50,012 nucleotides of DNA from Planctomycetia bacterium (GTDB taxonomy: Bacteria > Planctomycetota > Planctomycetia > Pirellulales > Thermoguttaceae), in NCBI GenBank assembly GCA_030539295.1, contig JAUNSJ010000028.1, forward strand, positions 1 through 50,012. Direction: 5' to 3'. The notes under the pieces were generated by a model that had not been told where the DNA came from, made no database searches, and was given only the letters and a program-made list of their open reading frames with translations. The position numbers and the translations under genes were made by a program. How positions within the stretch are numbered: the stretch's first letter is position 1; every line of letters starts with the position of its first letter. Positions 8,133 through 16,395 of the stretch are shown here, in pieces.

Positions 8133-8358
8133 TTAACACGCTCCTCCTGGTTGTGGCGGAAGTTGGCAAGAAAGAACATTACCTTTGACTCATGCGAACA
8201 TTACAGCCAATCGCGACAGCATTCGCTCAAGCGGGCTCGCCTGATACCAACGTCAACCGGGGGGGGTAAAACCAAATCCACCGGGCGGGAATGTTCGAGT
8301 GCGACCGAAATAAAAAATCCGCAAAATCAAAGGTAATCATAATCCGCTCATGGGAAAA

Positions 8359-8431
8359 CGCCTCGACTAGGACTCGAACCTAGGACCCAGCGGTTAACAG
8401 CCGCTTGCTCTACCAACTGAGCTATCAAGGC
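8359..8431 (-). tRNA. tRNA-Asn (anticodon GTT)
   Basis: Read on the minus strand, GCCTTGA pairs with TCGAGGC in the acceptor, followed by discriminator G. The anticodon arm AGCGG-CTGTTAA-CCGCT gives GTT, and the T arm holds GGTTCGAGTCC. The CCA is not encoded. Confidence 0.96.
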
Positions 8432-8498
8432 AACCGTCTCCTGACCAAGAGGACCATGAACGCGTCATGCAACCTGCTTTAATCAAGTAACAAGGCTT

Positions 8499-8526
8499 AT
8501 TCTACCAAGTTTTTTCCCCTTGTCAA
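8499..8526 (-). promoter_or_regulatory. promoter of tRNA-Asn
   Basis: On the minus strand: TTGACA (8526-8521), a 16-bp spacer and TAGAAT (8504-8499). Transcription would start near 8492, about 60 bases before the tRNA. Confidence 0.7.
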
Positions 8527-8573
8527 CACCCCAGAGGGGGGGTGCACCCCAAATTTTCTTGCGAAGTTTCCGA

Positions 8574-8615
8574 GGGCCTGCTCGCCAGGGCCCGACCCAG
8601 CAATACCGAAAACAA
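8574..8615 (+). repeat. dispersed intergenic repeat, family 2, copy 3
   Basis: Matches 2886-2925 almost base for base, with CGCC in place of ACA in the loop. It lies between the tRNA-Asn promoter and the birA 3' end. Confidence 0.8.
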
Positions 8616-8683
8616 TCTGCTCCCACAACGAACCAGCCTTGGATTCGCCACTCCCCCCTCATCGCCTTTCACCGGCGGCCGGC

Positions 8684-8710
8684 GTTCCCGACCTGCGAGC
8701 AGTCGGGAAC
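8684..8710. repeat. palindromic element GTTCCCGAC...GTCGGGAAC
   Basis: A 27-bp hairpin identical to 3335-3361. Arms GTTCCCGA and TCGGGAAC enclose CCTGCGAGCAG, which itself can pair CTG with CAG. Other copies: 8783-8808 and 40585-40611. Confidence 0.85.
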
Positions 8711-8723
8711 GTTTCAAACATTT

Positions 8724-9386
8724 TTAGTAGGCTTCGCCCTCGGAGGTGACGCGGGTTGGCTGTTCTTTTTTCGGTGTTGCTGGTTCCCGACCTGCAAGCA
8801 GTCGGGAAGGTAACAAGTCCTGGAGCAAAATCTGAAGGAAATCGACCGGGGTGACTTCACACTGGGTCAGGTCGTAAACCGATGTTATACAGTCAGTTAG
8901 CGCCGGCGGATACTCCTCCTGACGGTTATTCAAATTCACGCCGATCCCAAGGACAACGGACTGGGGACAGGGCGACTCAATGAGAATACCGGCAAGTTTT
9001 TTCGGGCCGAAATAGACGTCGTTCGGCGGTTTGACCCGAAGTGGCGTGGCATCGACTCCGGCAGCGTTAAGATAATGTCTAATGGCCAGAAGAACCGCTT
9101 TGGCAACATGAATGGACAGCTGGGCACTCGCGTCGCGCTCGTAAGGAAGGCGACGCCAAGGCAGAATAATCGAAAAGGTCAGACTTCGCTCGGAAGACCA
9201 CCATACCCGCTGGAATTGACCGCGGCCCTGGTCCTGACGCCTGGCTATCAGGAGCAGACGCTCCGGCAGTGCCCGCTTCTCTTTGAGCCAGCGGACCGCT
9301 TCCGTATTCGTCGAGGCCAACTCTTCGAAAAGGTAAACCTTGTCCACAAGCTGACTCTCGACTAACCGGTCGAAAGAGCTGGTCAT
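8724..9386 (-). CDS. birA: biotin--[acetyl-CoA-carboxylase] ligase, C terminus replaced by repeat sequence
   Basis: 220 residues, starting at the ATG whose ATGA overlaps the stop of the upstream pyrophosphorylase gene. It activates biotin with ATP and attaches it to the carboxylase carrier protein. Visible motifs: STN (25-27), QGRGQ (53-57, usually GRGRRGR), KPPNDV (119-124) with the biotin-binding region, KLAGILIE (130-137) and GIGVNLN (147-153). There is no N-terminal DNA-binding domain, so it is not a repressor. After about residue 192 the frame enters a dispersed palindrome that encodes SRLLAGREPAT and stops at 8724. The small C-terminal SH3-like domain of the family is therefore missing. 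The catalytic core is intact, so activity is possible but reduced ATP or carrier binding is likely. Confidence 0.9.
   Translation of the reverse strand: MTSSFDRLVESQLVDKVYLFEELASTNTEAVRWLKEKRALPERLLLIARRQDQGRGQFQRVWWSSERSLTFSIILPWRRLPYERDASAQLSIHVAKAVLLAIRHYLNAAGVDATPLRVKPPNDVYFGPKKLAGILIESPCPQSVVLGIGVNLNNRQEEYPPALTDCITSVYDLTQCEVTPVDFLQILLQDLLPSRLLAGREPATPKKEQPTRVTSEGEAY
8783..8808. repeat. palindromic element inside the birA 3' end
   Basis: Copy of the 8684-8710 hairpin, with CTGCAAGCAG in the centre and the last C changed to G. It lies in the coding frame of birA and supplies residues of its C terminus. Confidence 0.85.
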
Positions 9387-10909
9387 GACCAATAAACCGA
9401 TTGACGGATAACACGGTCAGGCGGGACAAGCTCACTTCCCGCCAGACGTTCCTTCAGCTCAACGGCACTATTGGCGAAGAGCGGGGAAATTTCCACCGTT
9501 ACTCCGTCTGCGACGGTTATGCCAAGTTCGGCCAGCCAGAGACGATAGAGATTCGCCAGACCGGCCTGGACCGTTTGCGGATTGTCCGTCGGTTGATTCG
9601 GATGATTCTTAAGCGGAGCAAAGCAGGTCTGCGTGTCCACTTCGACGACAATGGGATTTTTTGCCTGAGGCAGTAGGTCGAAAATGAATTTTTCAAATTT
9701 TATGGCGTTGGGCTTGTCCGGCTTAACCTTGGTCCCGAATAGAGTTGCGCCGTCGTCGGTCTTTTCGGCAGGGTCGAGGACAATATGGGGAACCTTCTTT
9801 TTCGCCACATGATAGGGGAGCGAGCCGGCGAGATTCGCCTTGGCACGCAGGAAGGGAACGTTCATAACGTGAACCGCAATACTCCCGGCCCAAATTTCAA
9901 GCGACCCGTCCGGCTTACGCCGATTCGCCGCCTCCTCGGGCAGGTCAGAATACTCAATCACATGGAGACTGCCGTCGACCATGACCATATTGCCTACGCG
10001 GTCCAGCGGATGCTCCTTACGCACGACCTGACTGGAAAATTCGGACGCGGCGAGCAGATGATAGCCTAAAAATTCCGGGGAAGCAATATCAATGACCGGA
10101 TTATCGACCTGGAAATAGAACAGTTCGTCAATACCACGATTCTGTAGCTCGGCCAGGATTCCGTTTTCCCGGACCGACGCGAGTGCAGACTGGGGCAGCG
10201 GCATGTTAATCGCGGCGAGGAACCCGCCATGCCCGTCGGGACTGCGGGCTATAACGTCCTTTTCCGCGAGCAGAATTTTGCCGGTATCCCCGTCCACAGA
10301 AGGAATTGTGCCCTGACAGAAGATGAAGACGTCATCCTCGGCCAGGCCAAAATTGTGATTGTCACGAAAATAGGCAAGCGTCTCTTCGTGCGTCGCCGGA
10401 CTCGTTTGAACGCAGAACGGAATGCGAACGCCGTAACGGCGCCCCATGGCCAAAATGCGTTCGATATGAATCTGGAACAGCGAGACGTTAGAGACCGGGC
10501 CAATGGGAAAAATCCCTTTCGCATGCGGAAAATCCAGACGCGTACCCTGCCCGCCGGCAACGACGGCAACGGCAACTTTCCCGGCACGCAGCGCGGCCTC
10601 ACCTGCGGCTATGGCCTCGGCCGGCGTAATACTCCAGCCCGAGTAGTCGCCCGGCTTAACCGGCGTAACCCGTTCCCGCTGGTCACTTAAGCGAAAAGCG
10701 GTAGGCTCCTTCGCCCGGCTGGCCAAAGCGGCAGCCGCGGGCGGGTCATTTCGGTGGCGAAACAAGCGTGCAATCTGATCGAAGTCGGTCGCGAGAATTT
10801 CCTCACGCAGACGGACTTGACGCGTTGCGTCCAGTTCCTGCCAAAAAGTAAGGAGCTGCTCCTGTCCGAAGGGAGCCACAAGGGCGTACAGGTCGGTTGG
10901 CTGTGTCAC
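9383..10909 (-). CDS. UTP-dependent sugar-1-phosphate uridylyltransferase (UAP1-like UDPGP family)
   Basis: 508 residues from GTG at 10909, which has GGAGG four bases upstream; a TTG at 10930 lacks a ribosome site. It belongs to the eukaryote-like UDPGP family, which makes UDP-GlcNAc, UDP-GalNAc or UDP-glucose from UTP and sugar-1-phosphate. The nucleotide-binding motif VVAGGQGTRLDFPHAKG lies at about 116-132. The middle has CVQTSPATHEET, SPDGHGG (the uridine/sugar loop, usually PDGNGG) and YFQVDNPVIDI. The exact sugar cannot be read from sequence. It lies 31 bp after greA and overlaps birA by four bases. Confidence 0.88.
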   Translation of the reverse strand: MTQPTDLYALVAPFGQEQLLTFWQELDATRQVRLREEILATDFDQIARLFRHRNDPPAAAALASRAKEPTAFRLSDQRERVTPVKPGDYSGWSITPAEAIAAGEAALRAGKVAVAVVAGGQGTRLDFPHAKGIFPIGPVSNVSLFQIHIERILAMGRRYGVRIPFCVQTSPATHEETLAYFRDNHNFGLAEDDVFIFCQGTIPSVDGDTGKILLAEKDVIARSPDGHGGFLAAINMPLPQSALASVRENGILAELQNRGIDELFYFQVDNPVIDIASPEFLGYHLLAASEFSSQVVRKEHPLDRVGNMVMVDGSLHVIEYSDLPEEAANRRKPDGSLEIWAGSIAVHVMNVPFLRAKANLAGSLPYHVAKKKVPHIVLDPAEKTDDGATLFGTKVKPDKPNAIKFEKFIFDLLPQAKNPIVVEVDTQTCFAPLKNHPNQPTDNPQTVQAGLANLYRLWLAELGITVADGVTVEISPLFANSAVELKERLAGSELVPPDRVIRQSVYWS

Positions 10910-10940
10910 GAGACCTCCATTGGTCGTCAATTTTTAGTCG

Positions 10941-11420
10941 TCAGTCTTTATAGGAAATTTGCAGAACTTCAAATCGCTTAAGGCCGGCCGGAACGTTAAT
11001 CTCGGCAATATCGCCTACCTTCTTGCCAAGGAACCCTTGAGCCAGCGGACAGGTCACGAGGATTTTGCCCGTATCGAAATCTTCATCGCCGGCGCCAACG
11101 AGGGTGTACTCCATCGTCTCGTTCACGTTAAGGTTCTTGACGACGATGGTAGCGCCGAAGCGAATTTCGTCGTGAGGAATCATAGACGGGTCGATAATCT
11201 GTGCACGGCCCACGCGACTTTTCAGGTCGTTTATTTTCGCCTGGAGCTGCCCTTGACTTTCGCGAGCGCCGTGATATTCGGCGTTTTCTTTCAAATCGCC
11301 TTCTGCCCGGGCGGTCGCCAAGCGTTCAAGAATCACGGGCATTTCTTCATTTTCGAGCCGCTCAATTTCCTTTTTTAAGCGGTTATAACCTTCACGGGTC
11401 ATGGGGATGGGATCGTACAT
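10941..11420 (-). CDS. greA: transcription elongation factor GreA
   Basis: 159 residues from ATG at 11420 (MYDPIPMTREG), preceded by AAAGGTG; an upstream in-frame start would add an unlikely 19 residues. GreA binds the RNA polymerase secondary channel and stimulates cleavage of backtracked RNA. The N-terminal coiled coil carries ARAEGDLKENAEYH with the acidic tip residues Asp42 and Glu45. The C-terminal domain has IVVKNLNVNETMEYTLVG and the conserved PLAQGFLGKKVGD. First gene of the greA, UDP-sugar pyrophosphorylase, birA operon. Confidence 0.96.
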   Translation of the reverse strand: MYDPIPMTREGYNRLKKEIERLENEEMPVILERLATARAEGDLKENAEYHGARESQGQLQAKINDLKSRVGRAQIIDPSMIPHDEIRFGATIVVKNLNVNETMEYTLVGAGDEDFDTGKILVTCPLAQGFLGKKVGDIAEINVPAGLKRFEVLQISYKD

Positions 11421-11787
11421 AACATTCACCTTTCCGGGTTTCAGCATTTTCTTAACGAGGAACAAGCCTCCAACCACAAAAACATCATTTTACCAAAAAA
11501 AGGGCAAGCTTTAAGGGGCTAGAAGGGGGAACGGGGCAAATTTCAGGAAAAAAGCGATAAAAACCGACGAAATCTTCCCGCGGAACGCCCATTTTAGCTT
11601 TTTTTCTTGTAGGGCGCTTGACGAGCGAGTGGAATTCTGATAAATTTGTCAAAGGTGGAGTCTTGTTTACACCACAAGCAATTAAGACCGAGGGCAACAC
11701 AGGGTAGGGCCGCGTTTTTTACGTGCCTGGCCCAAAACGCTCCGTCGGGCTTGTTGTTACCATGCACCCTGAATTGGAAAAAAGACC
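11421..11787. other. divergent intergenic region greA / prepilin peptidase
   Basis: 367 bp with no gene I can support. On the plus strand TTGACG (11618-11623), 17 bp, TAAATT (11641-11646) could be a promoter for the peptidase gene, about 140 bases before its start; this is weak. Confidence 0.3.
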
Positions 11788-13320
11788 ATGTTTTTTGAGT
11801 TTTGCGAAATATTGCCTCCTGAATATCGTTCGATCGTGCTGTTTCTCATTGGTGTCATGCTCGGCGTACTGGCGAACTGGCTCGCGGACCATTGGGGGCT
11901 TCGCCGCCGCTATCGGAGTCCGTGGTCCGGCTTGCCCGAACCGCTTACGGAGGTCATTTCACGTAAAGCGCGCGACTATATCCCGATTCTCGGCTGGATA
12001 TTCATGCGCCGGTTCGGACGTGTTCTGTTTACTTCGACGAGTCGGACTCGTCGTCCAGCCAAGGTGGCCGCGGGGCATACCCTGTCGAAGCTGACCTTTC
12101 TGCAGAAGCAAACAATTGCGGAGAAGCTGGGTATCCATTCGTCGACTTTCTGGATTCGGCCCATGTTCGTCGAGCTGTTTTGCGGACTCTTTCTGGCCTG
12201 GTTCTATAGCTGGATGGTGGTCGATAACGAAACGTTTTTGGAATCGATACGAGTAAAATTTCACGGGATAGCGCTCCAGGTGCCCGAACTTGGCTTTCGC
12301 GAGCTTTTAATCAGTTTTGGCGTTACGATTGGCTTCTGCTTTATTATGCTGTGCGCGGCGCTAACGGATTTGGACGATCATATCATTCCGGACCAGGTCA
12401 ATGTGCCCGGCACGCTCTTTGGGCTCATCGCCATGACGTCCTTTCCGTTTATGGTCTTTGCGCCGCTGTTCTGGTACATACCGCAAGGCCCGCACGACTC
12501 GTTTGCGACGACGGACCTGGCCACGTTCTTTGAGACCTACTTCGGGTCAATGGGCGGCTGGCAGCATACGTCACTGGTCATTATGATCTGCTGCTGGGCC
12601 TTCTGGTGCTTTGCCTTGCTTGACCGCTGCTGGAATATGAAGTTTGGCTTTCGGATAGGTTTTTATCTTTTTCTGCGTCGTCTGCTCCGCTCGCCTATGA
12701 CACTGCTGTCTCTGCTCCTGTTTCTTGCGGGTAGTGGCCTGATCATTTGGCTGTATTTTGGCAATCCGAACCCTGAGACGACGGTCTGTCAAATGAATCC
12801 GGAGTACGATTATTATTCCGATGAGCCGCTCCCGGTCGGGTTCGTTTCCCCGCGTAATGCCCTGTTCAATGCGCTCATTGGCATGGCGTTTGGCATGCTC
12901 TTGATCTGGACGGTGCGCATTATTGGCTATATAATGATACGTCGCGAGTCGATGGGCTTTGGCGATGTTATGCTCATGGGCTTTATAGGAGCGTGGATCG
13001 GTTGGCATGGCGCGCTGGTGACCTTCTTTATCGCCCCGTTCGCCGGTCTCTTTTTTACCTTCTTTTATGGCGTCTTTGCAACGTTAACGACCGATGCGCC
13101 CGACGACGACTACGAGCCGCACGCGGAAATTCCGTACGGACCGTTCCTGTGCCTGGCCGCTGTCTTCTATCTCATTGCCCGATGTCGTTTCTGGGACCTT
13201 TTTGCTCCGGTCTTTCTCGACCCGCTCCTGATCTGCGGACTCTTCCTCTTCTGCATGCTCATGCTCATGATCCTGCTGGGCATCATCGAAGGGCTGAAAA
13301 GTTTCCTGCGTCACGAGTGA
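11788..13320 (+). CDS. prepilin leader peptidase family A24, extended
   Basis: 510 residues, about twice the usual prepilin peptidase. It has many membrane segments, and the aspartyl protease pair is present: ALTDLDDHIIPD with Asp194, and GFGD (390-393) with Asp393. These enzymes cut type IV prepilins and pseudopilins after the Gly/Ala preceding F-T-L-x-E. The two catalytic parts are separated by about 190 residues that include an extra loop and two further membrane segments, and the N-terminal 115 residues are a basic non-catalytic part. The zinc/cysteine methylase motif of bifunctional PilD enzymes is absent. It is a plausible enzyme for the DUF1559 pseudopilin at 42976-44103. It stands alone, upstream of the metE riboswitch. 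Confidence 0.88.
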   Translation: MFFEFCEILPPEYRSIVLFLIGVMLGVLANWLADHWGLRRRYRSPWSGLPEPLTEVISRKARDYIPILGWIFMRRFGRVLFTSTSRTRRPAKVAAGHTLSKLTFLQKQTIAEKLGIHSSTFWIRPMFVELFCGLFLAWFYSWMVVDNETFLESIRVKFHGIALQVPELGFRELLISFGVTIGFCFIMLCAALTDLDDHIIPDQVNVPGTLFGLIAMTSFPFMVFAPLFWYIPQGPHDSFATTDLATFFETYFGSMGGWQHTSLVIMICCWAFWCFALLDRCWNMKFGFRIGFYLFLRRLLRSPMTLLSLLLFLAGSGLIIWLYFGNPNPETTVCQMNPEYDYYSDEPLPVGFVSPRNALFNALIGMAFGMLLIWTVRIIGYIMIRRESMGFGDVMLMGFIGAWIGWHGALVTFFIAPFAGLFFTFFYGVFATLTTDAPDDDYEPHAEIPYGPFLCLAAVFYLIARCRFWDLFAPVFLDPLLICGLFLFCMLMLMILLGIIEGLKSFLRHE

Positions 13321-13366
13321 TTTTTTGTCTGTGGGCGGGCCTTCTGTAAGTTGTTTTTACGGGGGA

Positions 13367-13394
13367 TTTACAAAGTCGGGGCATCCGGTATAAT
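13367..13394 (+). promoter_or_regulatory. promoter of the cobalamin riboswitch-metE unit
   Basis: TTTACA (13367-13372), 16-bp spacer, TATAAT (13389-13394). The transcript would start near 13401, about 70 bases before the aptamer. Confidence 0.65.
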
Positions 13395-13468
13395 TTATAG
13401 AAGGTTTCGCCTTTGCCGGACGGTCCATGGTGTTCTATTTCCGTGCGTACAAGGCGGAATCATTACGG

Positions 13469-13603
13469 TTTCCACGAAACGGAAGACGGTGAAAATCCGT
13501 CGCGGACGCGCCGCTGTAACCGAAATTTATTCCAGATTGATCCACTGAAGCCAATGGGAAGGGTCAATTATAACGGATCGGAAGTCAGAAGACGTCGTGG
13601 AAA
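13469..13603 (+). promoter_or_regulatory. cobalamin (B12) riboswitch
   Basis: The conserved core is clear: GGTGAAAATCCGTCGCGGAC from 13489, then CGCCGCTGTAACCG, CCAATGGGAAGG near 13551, and the B12 box AAGTCAGAAGAC at 13582-13593. A perfect 8-bp closing stem joins TTTCCACG (13469-13476) to CGTGGAAA (13596-13603). It precedes metE, the B12-independent methionine synthase, the classical target: cobalamin binding should switch metE off. A masking hairpin downstream suggests translational control. Confidence 0.93.
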
Positions 13604-13725
13604 AAATATGTAGCACGACTGTCTCGCGATTGGAAAGAGCGTGTTGTAATGGGAATTCGATTTAATCCTCATAAGACATATTAAGTTGAATCATCCTGGG
13701 TACACCATTTTTGTATCGAGTTGTC

Positions 13726-13762
13726 GTTGCTCCTGTTGATGAATTTACCAAAAAGGAGTAAC
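13726..13762 (+). promoter_or_regulatory. Shine-Dalgarno-masking hairpin of metE
   Basis: GTTGCTCCT (13726-13734) can pair with AGGAGTAAC (13754-13762), nine pairs including one G-U. This buries the AGGAG ribosome site of metE just before ATG 13766. It is the likely OFF structure of the riboswitch expression platform. I did not find a convincing anti-masking strand. Confidence 0.6.
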
Positions 13763-13765
13763 AAA

Positions 13766-16033
13766 ATGAAGACGCATGTTTTAGGATTTCCGCGAATGGG
13801 AGTCCAACGAGAGCTGAAGTTTGCTCTCGAATCTTATTGGAAAGGCAATTCCACTCTTGACGAATTGAGCAAGATCAGTCGTGAATTGCGTTTGAACCAC
13901 TGGAGCGTACAAAAGAAAGCTGGCCTGTCTTGCGTATCAACAGGTGATTTTTCCTGGTACGATCATGTCTTGGATACGGCTGTTCTTTTGGGAGTCATAC
14001 CCAAGCGGTTTCGTGACCTGCCGTCCGGAGGTGCCGAGCTGTATTTTGCCATGGCGCGTGGGGACCAGAAGAAGAATATTCCGGCCATGGAAATGACCAA
14101 ATGGTTCGATACGAATTACCATTACATAGTTCCGGAAATTGAGGCCGATTGTTCGCCACGTTTGAGTTCGTCGAAAATTTTCGAGGAAACACGAGAAGCG
14201 GTCGAGGCCGGTTTTGACGTCAAACCCGTCCTTCTTGGCCCCATTTCCTTTCTCGCTCTTGCCAAAGATGTCGATGGCTTTGACCGTTGGTCGATTTTAC
14301 CGCAATTACTCGCGGTCTACAAAGAGATTTTGACGATACTTTCGGCGAATTGTCAATGGGTACAATTGGACGAGCCTGTTCTTTGCTCTGACATGTCAGA
14401 GAAGGAGCGAAATCATTTTACAACGGCTTATCAATTTCTGAATTCGAGCAACATTAATATCAAAATTCTTCTGACCACATATTTTGATGAATTGGACGAC
14501 AATCTTGATGTGGCTCTGGATTCCGGGTGCGCAGGTCTTCATCTTGACCTTGTTCGCGGTGGAAAGAATCTCGACGAGATACTCAACCGATTCCCGGAGA
14601 ACATGATCTTATCGGCAGGCATTGTCGAAGGACGCAATATCTGGCGCAATGACTACGCGGCTTCTCTGGACATTCTTAATAAAATCCAGGCGAAGCTTGG
14701 CAGGGACCGCATGATGCTGGCTTCAAGTTGTTCACTGCTGCACTGTCCGGAGACACTTGAGTGCGAAACGAAACTGGATTCCGAGATCAAAAGCTGGCTG
14801 GCATTCGCCTCGGAAAAATGTCAGGAAATTATGGAACTGAAGACTCTTGTTACAGAAGAGGCTGCCTGCGACGCCTTGCAGAACAATCAGTTTGTCATCG
14901 AATCACGACGCCAGAGTCGCCGGGTTCACAATGAATCCGTTCAAAAACGCTGTACTGAAATTACAGACGAAATGAAACATCGCAAGGACTCCTACGCTCT
15001 GCGCAAGGACGCACAGCGCTGGCTTAATCTCCCTTTGTTTCCAACGACAACCATTGGTTCCTATCCTCAAACCGATGAAATTCGACGCCATCGAAACGAC
15101 TTCATTAAAGGAAGCATAACAGAAGAGGCCTATAACAGCTTTATTGAAAACGAAATCGACAAGGTTGTTCGAAAACAGGAAGAAATCGGGCTGGATGTTC
15201 TGGTTCACGGAGAACCGGAGCGTAATGATATGGTGAAATACTTCGGCGATCAGCTGGCGGGTTTTTGTGTTACACAAAATGGCTGGGTGCAAAGTTACGG
15301 CAGCCGCTGTGTCAAACCGCCTGTCATTTATGGAGACGTCTCCCGCCCGCATCCCATGACGATTCGATGGATTCAGTACGCGCAATCTTTAACAAAGAAA
15401 CCGCTCAAAGGAATGTTGACCGGCCCTGTTACCATTCTCTGCTGGAGTTTTGTACGCGACGATTTGGATCGTTCGGAAGTTTGTCAACAAATTGCGTTGG
15501 CCATGCGGGATGAAGTGTGCGATCTGGAGAAGGCCGGTATTCACATCATTCAAATTGATGAAGCGGCCTTGAGCGAAGGGTGTCCCATTAAAGCGAAAAA
15601 CAGACCGGACTATTTCCGCTGGGCCGTCGGTGCGTTTCGCTTGACAACGTCCGGAGTTGAGAATTCGACTCAAATCCATTCGCATATGTGTTATAGCGAA
15701 TTTAATCGAATGATCCACGCTATTGCCGATATGGACGCAGACGTTATCAGTATTGAGTCGAGCCGGAGTAAAATGGAACTTCTGGAAGCGTTTGCTGATT
15801 TTGAATATCCCAACGAAATCGGGCCTGGAGTTTATGATATCCACAGCCCGCGTATTCCGTCCAAGGAAGAAATCATTGACCTGTTACACAAGGCCGTTGC
15901 ATGGATTCCAGCGGAGCGTCTTTGGGTCAATCCTGACTGTGGTTTGAAAACGCGATCTTGGGACGAAGTCGTTCCTTCGCTTGAGAATATGGTGGCCGCT
16001 GCGCGAACGCTGCGCTGCGAACATCAAAAATAA
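13766..16033 (+). CDS. metE: cobalamin-independent methionine synthase
   Basis: 755 residues from the ATG after AAGGAG (MKTHVLGFPRMG); an in-frame start 45 bases upstream lies inside the regulatory hairpin. It transfers the methyl group of methyl-tetrahydrofolate polyglutamate to homocysteine. Both halves of the family are present: the N-terminal barrel with the GFPRMG-RELK start, and the catalytic C-terminal barrel from about residue 430 (FPTTTIGSYPQT). The zinc ligands line up with E. coli numbering minus one: His640 and Cys642 in IHSHMCYSEF, Glu664 in IESSRSKME and Cys725 in NPDCG. It is a single-gene unit under a cobalamin riboswitch and is followed by a long hairpin. Confidence 0.97.
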   Translation: MKTHVLGFPRMGVQRELKFALESYWKGNSTLDELSKISRELRLNHWSVQKKAGLSCVSTGDFSWYDHVLDTAVLLGVIPKRFRDLPSGGAELYFAMARGDQKKNIPAMEMTKWFDTNYHYIVPEIEADCSPRLSSSKIFEETREAVEAGFDVKPVLLGPISFLALAKDVDGFDRWSILPQLLAVYKEILTILSANCQWVQLDEPVLCSDMSEKERNHFTTAYQFLNSSNINIKILLTTYFDELDDNLDVALDSGCAGLHLDLVRGGKNLDEILNRFPENMILSAGIVEGRNIWRNDYAASLDILNKIQAKLGRDRMMLASSCSLLHCPETLECETKLDSEIKSWLAFASEKCQEIMELKTLVTEEAACDALQNNQFVIESRRQSRRVHNESVQKRCTEITDEMKHRKDSYALRKDAQRWLNLPLFPTTTIGSYPQTDEIRRHRNDFIKGSITEEAYNSFIENEIDKVVRKQEEIGLDVLVHGEPERNDMVKYFGDQLAGFCVTQNGWVQSYGSRCVKPPVIYGDVSRPHPMTIRWIQYAQSLTKKPLKGMLTGPVTILCWSFVRDDLDRSEVCQQIALAMRDEVCDLEKAGIHIIQIDEAALSEGCPIKAKNRPDYFRWAVGAFRLTTSGVENSTQIHSHMCYSEFNRMIHAIADMDADVISIESSRSKMELLEAFADFEYPNEIGPGVYDIHSPRIPSKEEIIDLLHKAVAWIPAERLWVNPDCGLKTRSWDEVVPSLENMVAAARTLRCEHQK

Positions 16034-16062
16034 ACCGCTGTTGAGCCTTCTGCACTGGAGGT

Positions 16063-16128
16063 GAGGTTTTCTCCCGCGGCCAGCCAGGGATATCGTCTTG
16101 CTTGATATTATCCTGGCTGGCAAACCTC
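16063..16128 (+). terminator. long hairpin after metE
   Basis: Nested inverted repeats: GAGGTTT (16063-16069) with AAACCTC (16122-16128), and GCCAGCCAGG (16079-16088) with CCTGGCTGGC (16112-16121), both perfect. It starts 30 bp after the metE stop. There is no T-tract, so termination is likely but unproven. Confidence 0.55.
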
Positions 16129-16395
16129 GACTCAAATTGATTACGAGTTGGTTGTGACAAAAGCGTCTGTCGTCTTTATGGGCTGAATTCGGGACAGCCG
16201 GCAGCTTCTTCCCCTGCTTTCTACAGGCCCTGGTAAAATTTTCGCGCCTGGTGCAGTCTGCCTGGGGCGGCCTAGACTTCTCGTTAGAGCCGTCGCGGCG
16301 GCATGATTCACCCGTGTTCGCCGCAGTTTCGTTTGCCGCTGCTCCGGAACCTTGCCAGAGCAGCCTGTCAAAGATTATGTCGGGGAGACTATGCC
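16129..16395. other. intergenic region before the OmpA-like gene
   Basis: 267 bp in which I see no gene, repeat or convincing promoter; only the GGGAG ribosome site at 16383-16387 is recognisable. Confidence 0.4.
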
